Below, one piece after another: positions 46,301 through 58,991 of a stretch of 64,000 nt of DNA. The notes beneath the pieces were generated by a model, which saw only the letters and a list, made by a program, of their open reading frames with translations, ran no database searches and was not told the DNA's origin. The stretch lies in contig CH003018.1 of NCBI GenBank assembly GCA_000149265.1, positions 368,792 to 432,791 on the forward strand, read 5' to 3'. Numbering within the stretch: position 1 is the first letter of the stretch; every line of letters starts with the position of its first letter. The position numbers and the translations under genes were made by a program. This DNA comes from Ciona savignyi (taxonomy: Eukaryota > Chordata > Ascidiacea > Phlebobranchia > Cionidae).

Positions 46301-47769
46301 CGACCTCATACAGTTGAAAACAACAAAATCCACAATTGCCGAATGGGGAAATACATACGAAAACAAAGTCCGTAATCGTAGCGCATAAAAAAAAACATAT
46401 GGCACTGTCACCAGCTGTGTTTGGTGACGTAGTCTCTGATGGATTGATGGACAGCTAAGTGCAGCGTAATGGATTTTTAAGTTACGGGTTTCTTGTTAGA
46501 ACGTTGTACATTAATAAAATTGCCGCTATACGCTTTGGAACTTTATTTTCTTTAATATTTAACCGATTTTTCAAAAAAAAATTAAATTAGTACCCGTATG
46601 TATAAAGATATTCAAAGCCGGCCGGATAGCACTAAATCATTAATTGTGGCAGAATTATCCGGTGCGATGCCGGATTAAATTCGTTGAATCCCGACTTGCC
46701 ACTAGTAGCTATACATATTTGTTTGAAGTCAACTTTCGTTGTAAAAGTCCGGACCAAATACCTAAATACGGCCAGTGATGACCCCAGCAATGTTAGGTTG
46801 TTTTGTACAATACAGATCTTACAGTGACACTATGAAAGACGGGTGAGAAATGTGTTTTGGAATATACAAAATACTGGCGCCAAATAATTAGAAAATGGCT
46901 TTTTTAGTATTTAGCAAACGGTATGGCAATCGAATCACTATTACCTTTGCAAGGGCCAATGCAGAAAAGGGGGTATCTTCAGCAGGCTTTAAAACAACTG
47001 TACAGCCAGCTGCAATAGCGGCACAAGCCTTTCTTGTTATCATCGCAGAAGGATAGTTCCACTGAGATACAAAAAAGATGGAAATAGCACACATAACAAT
47101 ATTAGCTAATACATCATTCTAAAAAACCTTTAATGTCCGACTTATTTCCTAATAATTTTGATACCTGCATTTAATATAAGTAGAATATTTTTGAATTGCT
47201 TACCGGAGTGATCATGGCAGCCACACCAATTGGTTGTTTAATTGATATCATTCTTTTGTTGGCATTTGATGTAGGAATAGTGGTGCCATATGTTCTTTTT
47301 GCTTCTTCTGCCAACCATTCTACGAAATTAGCAGCAATAGCAATCTCACGCATCGACTCTTTCATAGGTTTTCCCTTGTAAAGTAAAATATCAAAGTAGA
47401 ACTGATAGTATATAAACTATTATTAAAACTTACATTTTCCTTTGTCAAAAGCTCAGACAAACATTCCTGATTAGCGAGGATTAAACCATACCATAATTTC
47501 AGTACATCAGCTCGGGTCTATAAATAAAATAACACAATGATAAAAATTAATTTTAAATTGATTATTTTAACACTAACTTTTGCACCGGTATTCTTCCAAC
47601 TTTGAAACGCGGCATTAGCATGTTTAACTGACTCCTCTGCAAGAGATCTATCACAATCAGCTGCTTTGCCAACAACTTCTCCATTAAAGGGATTTAGCAC
47701 ATTAAAGCTGCTAGGTACAGATCTCCATTCACCATTTATATAAGCCTTGTCGGTGATAAAATTTGCCAT
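37336..47769 (-). CDS. ALDH5A1: ALDH5A1 copy A, succinate-semialdehyde dehydrogenase without presequence
   Basis: Oxidises succinate semialdehyde to succinate (GABA shunt). Exons: 47578-47769 (from the first usable Met), 47434-47517, 47204-47374, 46945-47061, 40524-40667, 39879-40022, 39076-39234, 38227-38396, 37626-37684, 37336-37538. All phases match copy B and all are open, giving 480 residues. Key residues: [18 protein letters not shown] (general base Glu), and Thr-Cys-Val-Cys with catalytic Cys and the redox-partner Cys. Relative to copy B one base is missing near 47875 in the presequence region; upstream of it the frame meets TAA, so the mitochondrial leader is unreadable and translation would start at MANFITDK. 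Intron 4 is 6.3 kb, swollen by transposons. Local differences from B include WNYP for WNFP and NECLSS for NEGLIS. It is either a cytosolic isoform or a young pseudogene. Confidence 0.85.
38560..39059. mobile_element. pogo/Tc1-like MITE in ALDH5A1 copy A intron 7
   Basis: Exactly 500 bases, ends CAGTGGAACCCCGCTTA and AAGCGGGGTTCAACTG, inverted repeats with one mismatch, flanked by TA on both sides. The matching site in copy B (53910-53916, ATACCGAATAGTATG) has one TA and no element, which fixes the ends exactly. The right end is 16 bases from the exon 7 donor. No transposase frame. Confidence 0.93.
40142..40215. mobile_element. hAT-like terminus shared by both ALDH5A1 introns
   Basis: CAGGGGTTGGCAACCTTTATGACTGG is the style of hAT element ends. 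It occurs at 40142 and, with differences, at 55021 in copy B, so it predates the duplication. I cannot find the other end. Confidence 0.45.
41810..42265. mobile_element. Nested hAT-type MITE (456 bp)
   Basis: Starts CAGGCCCGGTGCTAGG, ends CCTAAAACCGGCCCTG, with GGGGCCC-rich subterminal blocks. Exact 8-bp duplication GCCACAGT at 41802-41809 and 42266-42273. Lies entirely inside the 41249-43640 element. Confidence 0.88.
42476..42625. repeat. Inverted repeat, 26-bp arms
   Basis: The arms at 42476-42501 and 42600-42625 (core ATGTCAGTCAAA and TTTGACTGACAT) match with about three mismatches around a ~98-base GC-richer spacer containing CGCGCTCGCTCGCTCC. It may be a further small foldback element or the subterminal part of the outer hAT element. 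Confidence 0.55.
42738..43418. mobile_element. Nested hAT-type element (681 bp)
   Basis: Starts TAGGGCTGCGAATTAACGG, ends TTTTTCGCACCCCTA, and carries GGTTAACNGTTAACCG subterminal repeats at both sides. Exact 8-bp duplication ATTACCAG at 42730-42737 and 43419-43426. Second guest inside the outer element. Confidence 0.88.
44141..46009 (+). mobile_element. 335-bp-unit element, copy 2 (intron 4 of ALDH5A1 copy A)
   Basis: Starts with TTATGGGTCCCATTTG and a near-perfect hairpin (TGGGTCCCATTT-GAAA-AAATGGGACACA) and a poly-pyrimidine run. Five units follow with landmarks at 44239, 44575, 44911, 45241 and 45575; each has ATGTCG-CCC-CGACAT hairpin text, a GGGGAATTCCCC-type palindrome, and AGGGAAATACCCT. 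It ends in GACACTCTCTAG at 46009. Hairpin end, internal tandem units, and CTAG end recall non-autonomous Helentron-type (HINE) elements, but I cannot prove the class. Non-coding. Confidence 0.85.
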
Positions 47770-47869
47770 TGAACTGATGCGTCGAAAAATTAATGGTTTG
47801 AAAATTTGTTCACTGGTTGTTCCAGGTTGATGACGGAACTGAAAAGACGTGGCAGATCGCAAAGAATAT

Positions 47870-49530
47870 CCAGCAATGGTCTGTTTAATTTAGCTGTTTG
47901 TATAGTTCGCCTACTTAAACTCATTGCTAAGAAAGCAGTAGCCTATAAGACGAACGTTTAGATGGAATATTAGGTTAATGAAAAAAAAAGTAATAAAATG
48001 CCTTAAACAAAAAAACAGGTAACACAGATCTTTACGACTTTTACGAGAGATTATTGTTAATACAATATTCTTATAACTATATTTAAAGCTATGCATGAAC
48101 TAGGCTAAATGGGGTGTATGTTACGTCCGCGGGTGGAGTAACGGGTTGCTAATTGCTATGATTTGAAAATAACGCGTATCGACAAATAAACAGGGTTGAT
48201 ACGGAATGGGACAGTCGTTGATACGATACGGTGGTAGAGACGATACGGAACGTTGAAAGGCTGTAGGGACGATACGGTTTTCTGTACAAATAAAATAAAG
48301 GGATCAAATCAGTAATTTACGGGTATACATATAAAATAATAAACATTTTTCACTCACCAAACTTTGGCTTTAAAACTGGAACGAAAAAATACGGTATCGA
48401 ATAAAATTGCTATGCTGCAGTCTGTATGGAAACTGAATCGAAAAGAAAACATGTTCTAACATGCGGTCGGGTATAGATATTGTAACACAAACTCCCATTG
48501 TGACGTATTTTGGTTATGACGCAATTTATGATTCACCATAGACATCAATAAATCATATACGCAAATAAATATTGGGTCGAGATATCTTACAGTGTCAAAG
48601 ATAGTTTAATTATAATTGTTTTTTTTCTGCGTAACGCTGGTGTTGGCATGTCCGGTTGGATGTCACTTAAAATCCCGACACAGGAAGTTTTAGATATTTT
48701 CTGCAATTTAAAATTAAAGTATGGATCTGCAATCCTATGGGATGTAGTACTATGATGTCATCGAAGTCATCCAGATTCACGATTCGCAGGGCTAGCGAGC
48801 GAGTGCGAAAAATGACAGATAAAACGTATACATTGACACACAAGGTTTTAGAGTTCTAGTGCGTTTTACCTGTACGGACTGAGAAACAAAATTAAATTGG
48901 CAGATATACTTTAAAAGAACGAAAAGATATATATTTGTGCAAATTTGTGCAAATGTATTTTTGCAAATTTGTGCAATAAAAATACGATGAAATCAAAGCA
49001 ATTTTTGAAAAGAACTACTTTCCTATTCACATCGTATACAGCAAACTCAACAAACTTGGACTTATCTCTGGTGTAACTTCCCGACAAGGTGCTGGCTCCT
49101 AACACCTGTCTTAGTGAGAGGTTGCAGTATGCTTATAGACGGCGTCCTTTATTCAGAGTTTGAAATAACGCGTCATTGTCCAAAACTTGTGAATTTATTC
49201 GAATTTGAATAATGGCTAAAACGAAAGGTCTTGAAATGACGGTTTTCCAAGGAAAAATATATGTACAATTTAATTATCACAAAAATTACTAGTTTGAGAA
49301 ATAAAACCAATATTTACCAAATTGTGGCTGAACAGGAGCCAAAGCACGTCATACACATTTTAACAATAACCGATAATTCCAAACCTACTAAAACTACCAA
49401 AAGACCGATTACCTCACGATAATGCTCAGGCAGTAAAAAACTAGCGTTTTATAGTTCGGTGAAATGGTGGGAAAAAGGGAATACAATAGCGATCTTATTC
49501 CCTCGTGACATCGATATAATATAAACAATA
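47870..49530. other. Intergenic stretch right of ALDH5A1 copy A
   Basis: Up to about 48115 it aligns with the 5' flank of copy B (57060-57210), so the promoter was duplicated too. At 48200-48280 the core GATACGG recurs about five times in a short imperfect tandem. A fragment of the dispersed repeat seen at 26465 lies at 48655-48750. No gene seen. Confidence 0.5.
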
Positions 49531-52360
49531 ATGGCGACGATAAATCTTACATCTGGTATGAGAATATTATCAGTTTCAATAGAAGATTTAAATTTAAATG
49601 TGCAGTCTGCAGAGAACGCATGCTTATATTGCCATGTTTTAAAGATTAATATACAACCCGACCTGAAGAAGGTACTTAAAAAATATTACTATAAAAGCGA
49701 CCCAAACTGTAAAACTGTTGTATTCTCTTGTGTTTGTGGATGTGTCGCGAGCGAATGCAAATCAAAAACATAATCCACGAATTGTCGCTCATAATATTCG
49801 CTAATGGCACAAATAAATCAGCTATCTTTGTTGGTACCTATAAAGTTCAAAAGATCAATCACAACACGCTTGACCTCGAAGAAGGGATGCTATTAGCCAA
49901 TGTCGCCGTCAACAATATTAACTCAGCCGTGCAAGGAGAGAAAAACGCTAAGAATTTAATAGGATTGAAAAAAACTAACACTATTAAAAAGTAATACGGT
50001 GTCTTAACACCAAACATGATTCACTATCTGAAACAACGATGATATTAAAGTCTTTGCACAATTTGTGTGTGACCTTTCTGCACCCATTACTGATAATATA
50101 ACAAAAGTTGATTTAAACAAGTTTCTTCTAAGAATTCCTAAGATTGCTTCGGACGAACAAGAACTACGCAAAAAAGAAAAAACTGCATTTAAATGTTACC
50201 GAGCACTTCGTAACATGAAGAACAATAAATCTTCTGGTCTTGATGGTTATACCGCGGAATTTAAAAAAAAAAATTTGGAACGACATGAAAGATATGTTTA
50301 TATTACAAATAAAATACCGGGGTTATAACCTTTATATCAAATACCGGGGTTATAACCTTTTTTTTAAAACCAGGAAAAGACGCTGCCCACACGGATAGTT
50401 ACCGCCCATTTACTTTGCCTAATGTGTATTACAAACTTTTCTGTAGTGTGCTTAACCTGAGTCTCAAACTCCTAGCTCCGTCGATCATAGGTCTAGCGCA
50501 AAATGACTTCATCAACAATCGGCAAATAGCTAAGACCTCAGTTCGATATAATGGATTATGCAAATACAGCCCGAAGCACAGCTTGAGCTTTAGATTTGTA
50601 GCATTTTATTCGGTAGGCTGAGAATATCTTTTTACCACTCTGGAACATTTGAGAATTGGACTAAACCTACACATGATAAAGATACTATACAATCAAGCAA
50701 ATGGAGTAATTATAAATAACAACAACTTTTTATTTCATTTTCTATCTAATGTTGCTTCAGCCAGGGGGATCCTATCTTCACAACAAACTATACGCTCTCA
50801 TAATAACAAACGGTTTACGCTAAGAAATCTTAACAAGCTTTAACATTATGGATCTTGATGGTCATTTATCGTGATGCAAGCTAAATACCAATAATTCACC
50901 TGGTTTGGACATTGAAACTAACAGTTGTCCAAACAATAAACAGTTGGAGGAAAAATCACTTACATGGCCACCCGATACCCAAAAATCGGTATGGTTAACC
51001 GATCTCAAAAGAAAGGCAATTTATTTTCAACCTTAACTTTGATACCGGTTTTCACAAAATCCAAAAGATTTTAAACATGGGGTAATTTAACATTTTTAGA
51101 AAAACGTTACCATAGTTAAAAATCTTGTAACTTCAACTTTACTATACAGACTTAATCCTTCTAACGTCGTTTGAATAAATGAAGAGTGGAATTAACATGA
51201 TATTAAAACTCAATCTTACAAGTCAGGCCAAACACAATTCTTCTTATCAATTCAGCATCACACAACAAAATTTACAAGGCATTACTCCCGCGGGGTGCTT
51301 TGCATAGCAACGTGATGACCTGATTGAGAATGATCAGAAGAAACGGTCAAATGAGCACCAGTCACCAATCACTGTGGCCAAACAAAAACATTCAGATCAA
51401 ACGAAAACCCGTATTCTTTATGAATCGGGTAAGGTCAGGGATATCCGTATTTGGAGACATCGTTTCGAAAATCGGTCAAATCCCAATTTCTAAAATTTCA
51501 ATGCGAAATGATCACCATCCGGAAACGAATACACGCGAGTTGGCGACAATCACTTCCTTCTCCCGGCGAGGCACCAAAATTTAGCTTTCATCAGTGGTTT
51601 GTAACAAAATGGACAAGCAAAGACTTCTACATTACAGCTCTTTACCAATTTGTGACGAAGCTTTGCAAATACAAATTACAATGGATAATGGATTGTAACT
51701 TCAAAGACGCGTACGGCTCCATCAGGAGCAACATAAAACAATTCTTACAGATCAACTATCGAAACACGGTTCCGCTCAGTTCGAATCAAATTAAATCTTA
51801 GAGCTTTTGTAACAAACACTAAATTGTAAATATAAAAAAAAGTTGATTCGGATAAATGTAAGATGTGCCTTATTGAGCCAGAAACACACCTATTCTATAC
51901 TTGCACACACACATACACGCCAAGTTTTGTAAAAAACTGGATCACTGCTAAATTAAGAATACCTTTATTGCGCCACATAAACATGATATTTGGAGCCCCG
52001 GAGTTTAACAGTAGCCTAATCTGCTAAATTGTCTTATTTTATGTGCAAGATATATTATTAAACCTAGAAAAATTAAAAAATTAGACCCTTCGCAAAAGCG
52101 TCTTTAGATTTTGTCGCAAATGTGAAACTTTCTGAAGAAATTGCCGCTGTTCGTAACAACACTATTTAAGCGCAATTTGAAAGAGTCTGGGCTTATGTAA
52201 ACTATTGTTTACATATGTTTTCCATGCCGTTTTGGCATATCTGTACTTTTTAAAAGACTATTAAGATGTCATGACAGATATAAAAGCCCACAAGACACCT
52301 CTGTTCTTAGCCTATTTCTATCTCAGCACATGACTTGCAATAAATAACTTTAAATAGCTT
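49531..52360 (+). mobile_element. Decayed L1/Tx1-like LINE
   Basis: Broken frames read in order like the reverse-transcriptase half of an L1/Tx1-type LINE. 50200-50265 encodes RNMKNNKSSGLDGYTAEF, 50365-50540 encodes KPGKDAAHTDSYRPFTLP and NVYYKLF, then QNDFINNRQIAKTSV, and 50625-50775 gives EYLFTTLEHLRIGL and ARGILSS. The C-terminal part continues at 51390-51800, and 51850-51900 gives a zinc-knuckle-like KMCLIEPETHLFYTC. The 49531-49773 frame (Cys-rich) may belong to it or to another element. There are many stops and shifts; it is dead. The 3' end is shared with 36692-37060. A direct repeat of about 24 bases (AAATACCGGGGTTATAACC) lies at 50308-50360. Confidence 0.75.
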
Positions 52361-52621
52361 TTTAATACTATAGTTTTAGCACGAATCGTGGGGAAACCCA
52401 TGTTGTTACACAACGTATTTATCCTTAATACCAAACCACACAACATCTCAAATTAAAGAATTATTGAATGATACGAAAACGACGAAATATACAAGACAAT
52501 CTACATATTTTGTTTAAAATAATTGCAAAAAATGTGTTTGACATATATGAAAAAATTTTAGGGATAACATGGCCAACGAAAATATGTTTACGTTTATGCC
52601 CATGCGATCACGTAATTGTGA

Positions 52622-55600
52622 TTATACACCCCAGCACATGTATTTAATCTCCGAAAATTCATCAAGTGCAACTTGAGAGCCTTCTCTACCCAGGCCCGAC
52701 TCTTTTACACCACCAAAGGGTGCTTCTGGTGCACTAATTAGGCCTTCATTTATCCCAACCATTCCCACTTCTAGTTGTTCGGCAACTCGCCAGCATTGCG
52801 CCACATCATTGCTAAAGAAATATCCTGAAACAAGAAAGCGATTTATTTACGAAAGGAAAAAAAATATACATTAGTGGTAATCGACTATTTTAACAATAAA
52901 AATAATTTTTACCTGCCAGACCAGACCGAGTATCATTCGCCATGGCAAGAACCTCCTTCTCAGTGCTAAATCTGCAAATATACAACATAACTAGCCGAAT
53001 TTAACCTTATATCATTAGGGATAAGATTTATTCTAAAATTCATCGCTACCAGACATAAACTATATTCCACATTTTGTTGCTTTTACTGTATTTAACCAAA
53101 CAATGGTATTATAACTGAACAGGATAGAATAGGATATTCATGTTTATCCCCGTTAATGGGATAACTATGGGGGGGGTTAACACACAGACAATCGTCAGAT
53201 CACCTCGCGTCCGTCGTCGGGTTACCGGAGCTATTGCAATGTCTTGTGTTTAATCACATGTTTCTTCAATTTGGTAAAACTCATTATTCCGCTGGTTTCA
53301 GACAATGTCCGTAAGTGCCTTGCCCAAAGACATAACCGGCTAGTCAGCAACCATTTTTGAACCTTTAACCGTTCGGTTGAAATGCGTCAGACAAGATAAG
53401 GACACAGCGTGCCTGTCAACTGATATGCTGTATGTAATCTTCGGGTGCAAAGAACACATTTACATATGTTTAAAACTGATATCTATTTTATTACTCTGAA
53501 AAAAAAATTAACTGTGCTTATGTCTAACTGAGGGCCAATTTGATACCAAACTGTCAAAAATGTACTGATACTCACTTTATGATTGAAGCAATAGGACCAA
53601 ATGTTTCCTCATTGCAGCACCTCATAGATGGAGTAACATCTGTTATCACTGTTGGTTCAAAAAACGTTCCACCTAGTTTGCCACGTTTGCCCCCGCACAC
53701 AACTTTTCCACCGTTTTTTATAGCGTCTTCCACCTGGCTTTCAACCTATGTTGTACGGAATTTTAACTACTGTGTTGTACAATGCACTTCACCATGAATC
53801 ATCCATTTTTAGTCCAAATATAAGTTATCTTAAAAAGGCATGAAAAACAAACATATTATCATGTTCTGTACATAGTGACTTTAAGATAAAATATTCGAAA
53901 AATATACCGAATAGTATGTAAATGTACCTTTTGTACTGCTTTCTCATTGATCATTGGCCCAAATGTCACCTTGGAATCCAATGGGTCTCCGAATTTCAGT
54001 TCGTTCTTTATGGCAGCTATTAGCTGTTCCACAAATTCGTCATGAATAGATTCTTGAACAAATATTCGATTTGCACAAACGCAAGTCTGAAGAAGGATAT
54101 TTTGAGGTTCCTTTGGTTAATTGGTGAGGTGCATCATTTAGTGCATATTTTTAAAAATGAAATATAAGTAAGAACAAAAATGTTTATAATTTATTGGACT
54201 TGTGATACATTGTTATTGTTTTTATTGCAGAGCATAAAGTAATGATTTATTCAATATTTTAGGGTTCCTTTTATTGTTGTTATCCATGATCTTAATTCAG
54301 ATAACCGAACATTTCTTTGTATAACACTACCTACAATGCTAGCTTTAAATTTAATAGTTTAAACTATGTTCAAGCACAACCACACCAAGACAGAGGTTAA
54401 ACTTAATTACTTCACGTCTTCACACATTGTATTTCACATTAGATCCAGAAAAATCAATATTTCATTGACAATATTGATTTTAAAATGTCACATGGGGATA
54501 AAAAAGTTAATGAGAAATAGCTAATATGGCTTATGCAGGATAATTAACTTTAGCTGTTCTGTTACATAAACTAAAAAAACCATTTGGGTGAGCAAGTAAA
54601 GCTTCTAATTAAGGTCATCACAAATAAACAATAACTGTATACAAATAATTTAATTTTGTAAACAAGATCTTCTTATACTTAAAGTACAATGTGCATGAAT
54701 TCAAGTAATACTCAAATGTAAAACGTTTGGAAATGAGACATGCAACTATAACTAACCTGCCCCATGTAACGGAACTTGCAGGCCATGGCATTTGCAACCA
54801 CTTTTTTTAGATCAGCTGATTCAAAGGCAATAAAAGGAGCAAGACCACCGAGCTCCAAAGACACTTTCTTCACCGTACTTGATGCCAATCCAAGCAAGAT
54901 CTGCATGTGACATTCGGTACTAAATAAACTAACGACTTGAACAATTTCGCTTTTCCTTAACATCCTACCCATAAACATAGTTTAAAACAAACAAAATGTT
55001 ATGTTTTTAACCATAAAAGACAGGGGTTGGCAGCTTTTATGACTGGACAGGACCCACTCCGGCAAGCTTAATCTATTGGCTCACAACCCCTTTATAAATT
55101 GTAGTAATTATGTGGCTTACCGTGTTTTTTTTCGTGTTTTTTTATAAATCTGCCCTTATATGAGAAACTGTTATATAATAAGTCTTAATTTCAGGCATTG
55201 AGCAAAACTAAGACTTAAAATTCAAAACATTATCTGTGCACATACAAGTTTGCATAACATACATACATTTTTGTCCGGCCCGATGGTCTAGCGGTTTAAG
55301 TGCGTCGCCTTTCAATCGAAAGGTTGCAGGTGCGAAACTGGTCGCTAGCTAGTCGGTTGTGTCCTTGGGCAAGGCACTTTACGGACATTGCCTGAACCCA
55401 GCGGATTAATGGGTTCCAAATTGAAAGGAACGTGTCTATCATATACAACACAATGCAATAGCTCCGGTAACCCGACGATGGGCGCGAGGTAATCTGACGA
55501 TTGCCCGTGTGATAACCCCCTAGGTTTTCCCATTCACGGGGATAAACATGAATATCCTATCCTCCTACCCTATCCTATTTGTGTCATATAACTACTTTTC

Positions 55601-57059
55601 CATGTCTACCAAACAAATAATTACCACACATGAATAGATAATTTTATCCCATCAAAATCCTTTATCTTTGCTTTAAAAACACTCCATGGCCATTTACAAA
55701 CTAAGATTGTGTCGAAGTTTTTGACCCATGGCTTGGAAAGGATTTAATTAACACAAGGTATACCTTCCCAGTAGCAGTGGAACCTGTAAAGGAAACAGCA
55801 GCAACATCTGGATGAGTACAAATTACTTCTCCGATCTCTTGTGCATGCTCTCGTGATGATGGGATGATGTTCAGGACACCAGCAGGTAATCCTGCCTCTT
55901 CCCCTAACTAAAAAAAATATAGTTTTATTTTGGTAACCCACAGTGACACTATAAAAGATGGATGAATGAAAGAGTTTTGAAACATACAAAATACTGGTGT
56001 CAAATTATCAGGAAATGGCTTTTTTATTAGTATGCATTAAACGGTATGGCAATGGAAGCACTATTACCTTTGCAAGGGCCAATGCAGAAAAGGGAGTATC
56101 TTCAGCAGGCTTTAAAACAACTGTGCAACCAGCTGCAATGGCGGCACAAGCCTTTCTTGTAATCATAGCAGCAGGAAAGTTCCACTGAAAAAAAAGATGA
56201 AAATAGCAAGCAGGAGAATAATAACCGACTTATTTCCTAATAGTTCTGACACCTGCAGTTAATATAAGAAGAGTATTTTTGAATTGCTCACCGGAGTGAT
56301 CATGGCAGCCACACCAATTGGTTGTTTAATTGATATCAATCTTTTGTTGGCATTTGATGTAGGAATAGTGGTACCATATGTTCTTTTTGCTTCTTCTGCC
56401 AACCATTCTACAAAACTAGCAGCATATGCAATCTCACCCATGGACTCTTTGATCGGTTTTCCCTTGTAAAGTAAAAAAGATGTAGAATTTAAGGTCTATA
56501 AATTATTGTTAAAACTTACATTTTCCTTTGTCACAAGTTCAGCCAAACATTCCTGATTGGCGAGGATTAAACCATACCATTTTTTCAGTACATCAGCTCG
56601 GGTCTATAAATAAAATAACACAATGATAAAAACTAATTTTAAATCGATTATTTTAACACTTACTTTTGCACCGGTATTCTTCCAACTTTGAAAGGCGGCA
56701 TGCGCATGTTTAACTGACTCCTCTGCAAGAGATCTATCACAATCAGCTGCTTTGCCAACAACTTCTCCATTAAGGGGATTTAGGACATTAAAGCTGCTAG
56801 GTACAGATCTCCATTCACCATTTATATAAGCCTTGTCGGTGATAAAATTTGCCATTGAACTGATGCGTCGAAAAATTATTGGTTTGAAAATTTGTTCACT
56901 GGTTGTTCCAGGTTGATGACGGGACTGAAAAGACGTGGCAGATCGCAAAGAATATCCAGCAAACAGTCTGTTTGATCTAGCTGTTTGTATAGTACGTCGA
57001 CTTAAACTCTTTGCTGATAAAGCAGTATAAGACATAAGTTTATGAAATCTAAACACCAT
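52622..57059 (-). CDS. ALDH5A1: ALDH5A1 copy B, mitochondrial succinate-semialdehyde dehydrogenase
   Basis: Mitochondrial NAD-dependent oxidation of succinate semialdehyde to succinate, the last step of GABA breakdown. Ten exons: 56664-57059, 56520-56603, 56292-56462, 56068-56184, 55764-55907, 54757-54900, 53928-54086, 53576-53745, 52913-52971, 52622-52824. All junctions keep phase; 548 residues (human 535). An Arg/Ser-rich presequence ([16 protein letters not shown]) fits mitochondrial import. Motifs: [49 protein letters not shown], Thr353-Cys354-Val-Cys356 (catalytic Cys and the second Cys that forms the regulatory disulfide in human SSADH), [20 protein letters not shown] and a terminal YMCWGV. 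Introns 5 and 9-flanking DNA carry SINEs that copy A lacks. I see no defect; this is likely the working copy. Confidence 0.95.
53121..53390 (-). repeat. SINE in intron 8 of ALDH5A1 copy B
   Basis: AGGATATTCATGTTTATCCCCG end, TGCAATGTCTTGTG, TTTCAGACAATGTCCGTAAG and a diverged tRNA-like head. Copy A lacks it at the same place, so it entered after the duplication, or was lost from A. Confidence 0.8.
55274..55579 (+). repeat. Full-length SINE in intron 5 of ALDH5A1 copy B
   Basis: About 306 bases: CCGGCCCGATGGTCTAGCGG head, GGTTGCAGGTGCGAAAC B box, body, and ATCCTATCCTCC...ATCCTATT tail. Copy A reads ACATACATTTGTGTAACATA across the same point without the insert. Confidence 0.9.
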
Positions 57060-58991
57060 GATTCAGCAAATGGAACTATTATGTTAGTGCAAAAAATATA
57101 TAAAACTCCTGAAACAAATAAAAGGTAGCACAGATGTTTACGATAAATTATTGTTTATACTCTTAGATACAATTATTTAAACCTATTCATGAACAAGGCT
57201 AAAGAGGGTATAAAAAACGCATTAATTATCACTCAGTTTAAAGATGTTAACATTGCATATATTCGTGCAGATTCCCAGCTTGTCAAACTATTGCAATCTT
57301 GTTAAGAATACATACAGGGTATTGTAAATACATGACGCGTTTTTCTTAATGTTTACATTGAAAATATTTGCTGCGTAATATACCAACTGAACCGTGACCG
57401 ATGCTCACTCACGGCAGTCACAGTTTTTATGGGTTGCTTCAAATCCGAATGGAACACATATTCTTTTTTTTCTGCGTCACACTCGTGACAGGCATGTTAT
57501 GTCACCAGATTATTGGCATAAAGGGGTTATCCAACCAGGTTAAAACTTTTAACAATCCGAATTAAAATGTTCTTTTTTGCCACTACCTTTAATTTCAAAA
57601 AAACAAGGGGAATTCCCGCTATCGAAAATATGAAAAAAAACAAGTTTTGAGCATGAAACAAGTCCATTTGAGAATCAGAAGCAGACCGAATCGCCCTGTC
57701 CAATAAAAAAATGGTCTTAAAGCCTATGAAATAAATATAATGGTTATTCGTTATGTAGCGAATAAAAACGAGATTAAATAATTGTCGGGCAGTCACGATG
57801 GACAAAAAGATTTCAAACCTGTCGTATACAAGGCAGTCAACGAAGCGCTAAATCCGGTCATCATCGAGCTACTATAGAGAACAACCTCAACTCAGTAACA
57901 TAAAATCGATACTCACACCAGACTCAATAATTCTTTATTCATTATCTTTCCGTTATTACACTTTACCACTAACCGTTTAACAAACAAGCTTAATGAGGGT
58001 GAATTATAGAGCTTGTCTGGTAGATAACTTGACCATCAAGAAGTCGACGAAGTTTTTCTGACTCGACCAAAATGTCAAAAATCTGTTTTCCTTTTTTTTT
58101 TAAAAAAAAAAACTATATTTTTTGCAGTATCACAAAAAGAAACAATTTGTGTGGATAAATGAGGTTGTCCTAAAATAACATGTATGTTTAAGAAACTAGG
58201 TATAAATCTCGTTAACATAAAACAGCATCGGGACCATTAATGAAAATGAATACGACAATGTTCGTCACCTATTTTTTGCACGCGGTTTCTAAATAATTGT
58301 GTGTTTTGCCAAAGCGGTTCAGAATAACATACTCCCACTTATGCTCCGTGCTTCGGAATTGCTTATCGACTGGCGAGCGAACAATATGAAGCAGCAGAAC
58401 GGCATAAAACTACTCGAACTCGACGAAGTCTCCCCAGACGGATTTTAATATTATACTCCGGATTCGTAACTACTATTGTTATTAAAACCTAATCACTATT
58501 TTATTAAAAAGGTTTTATTAGGATATTTGGTTATATTTAGGGAACAAATATGAACATGCCGTTCTATTTTTCTGATAACTACACAGTCATTTCAATAAAC
58601 TAGGCGTCATTCTGCAAACTATGCGATGCCGGTTTAATCATTGACAAGTTGGCTAACTTCAGAATGCGTTTCATGGACGAGCCAATATTAGTTTTGGAAC
58701 AACAATTGAAAACTATCCCACAAGTCTGCAGTGTGAATAGAGTTTAGGTGATAGCATGAATATAGTTAGATGACAGAATAAATTAAGCGTTTATAGGGCA
58801 TAAAAGGTTCAGTAAGTATATAACATAAAATGCATCTATATAAAAAGATTAGCCTTTTATGAATAAACAAAATTTCCTATAATACCCTTCTTGCTTTAAG
58901 TTTTTTATTTTGGTTTTTGATACAGCGTTTATAGTTAAAAAGAAGAATTCTCTTTTTATTTATCAAAAATTGAACAAGAATTAACAAAGCT
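57060..58991. other. Divergent intergenic region, ALDH5A1 B to collectrin-like gene
   Basis: Must hold the promoters of both flanking genes, which are transcribed away from each other. A lone diverged piece of the 335-bp unit (GTGACAGGCATGTTATGTCACC to GGGGAATTCCC) lies at about 57476-57640. The stretch 58300-58700 has short protein-like frames but nothing I can name. Confidence 0.5.

Larger units (their letters stand above)
40668..46944. other. Expanded intron 4 of ALDH5A1 copy A
   Basis: The same intron is 160 bases in copy B. The two share TTTTATTTTGGTAACC at the left end and CAGTGACACTAT...ATACAAAATACTGG at the right; everything between about 40700 and 46819 is extra. It holds three nested hAT-type elements (41249-43640), the 335-bp-unit element (44141-46009) and unclassified sequence (40700-41240, 43650-44140, 46010-46820) in which I see no gene. 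Confidence 0.85.

Noticed and set aside
46612..46700. Possible tRNA or second SINE type (GCCGGCCGGATAGC...GTTGAATCCC)
   Set aside because: Only one copy and no fold I can support.
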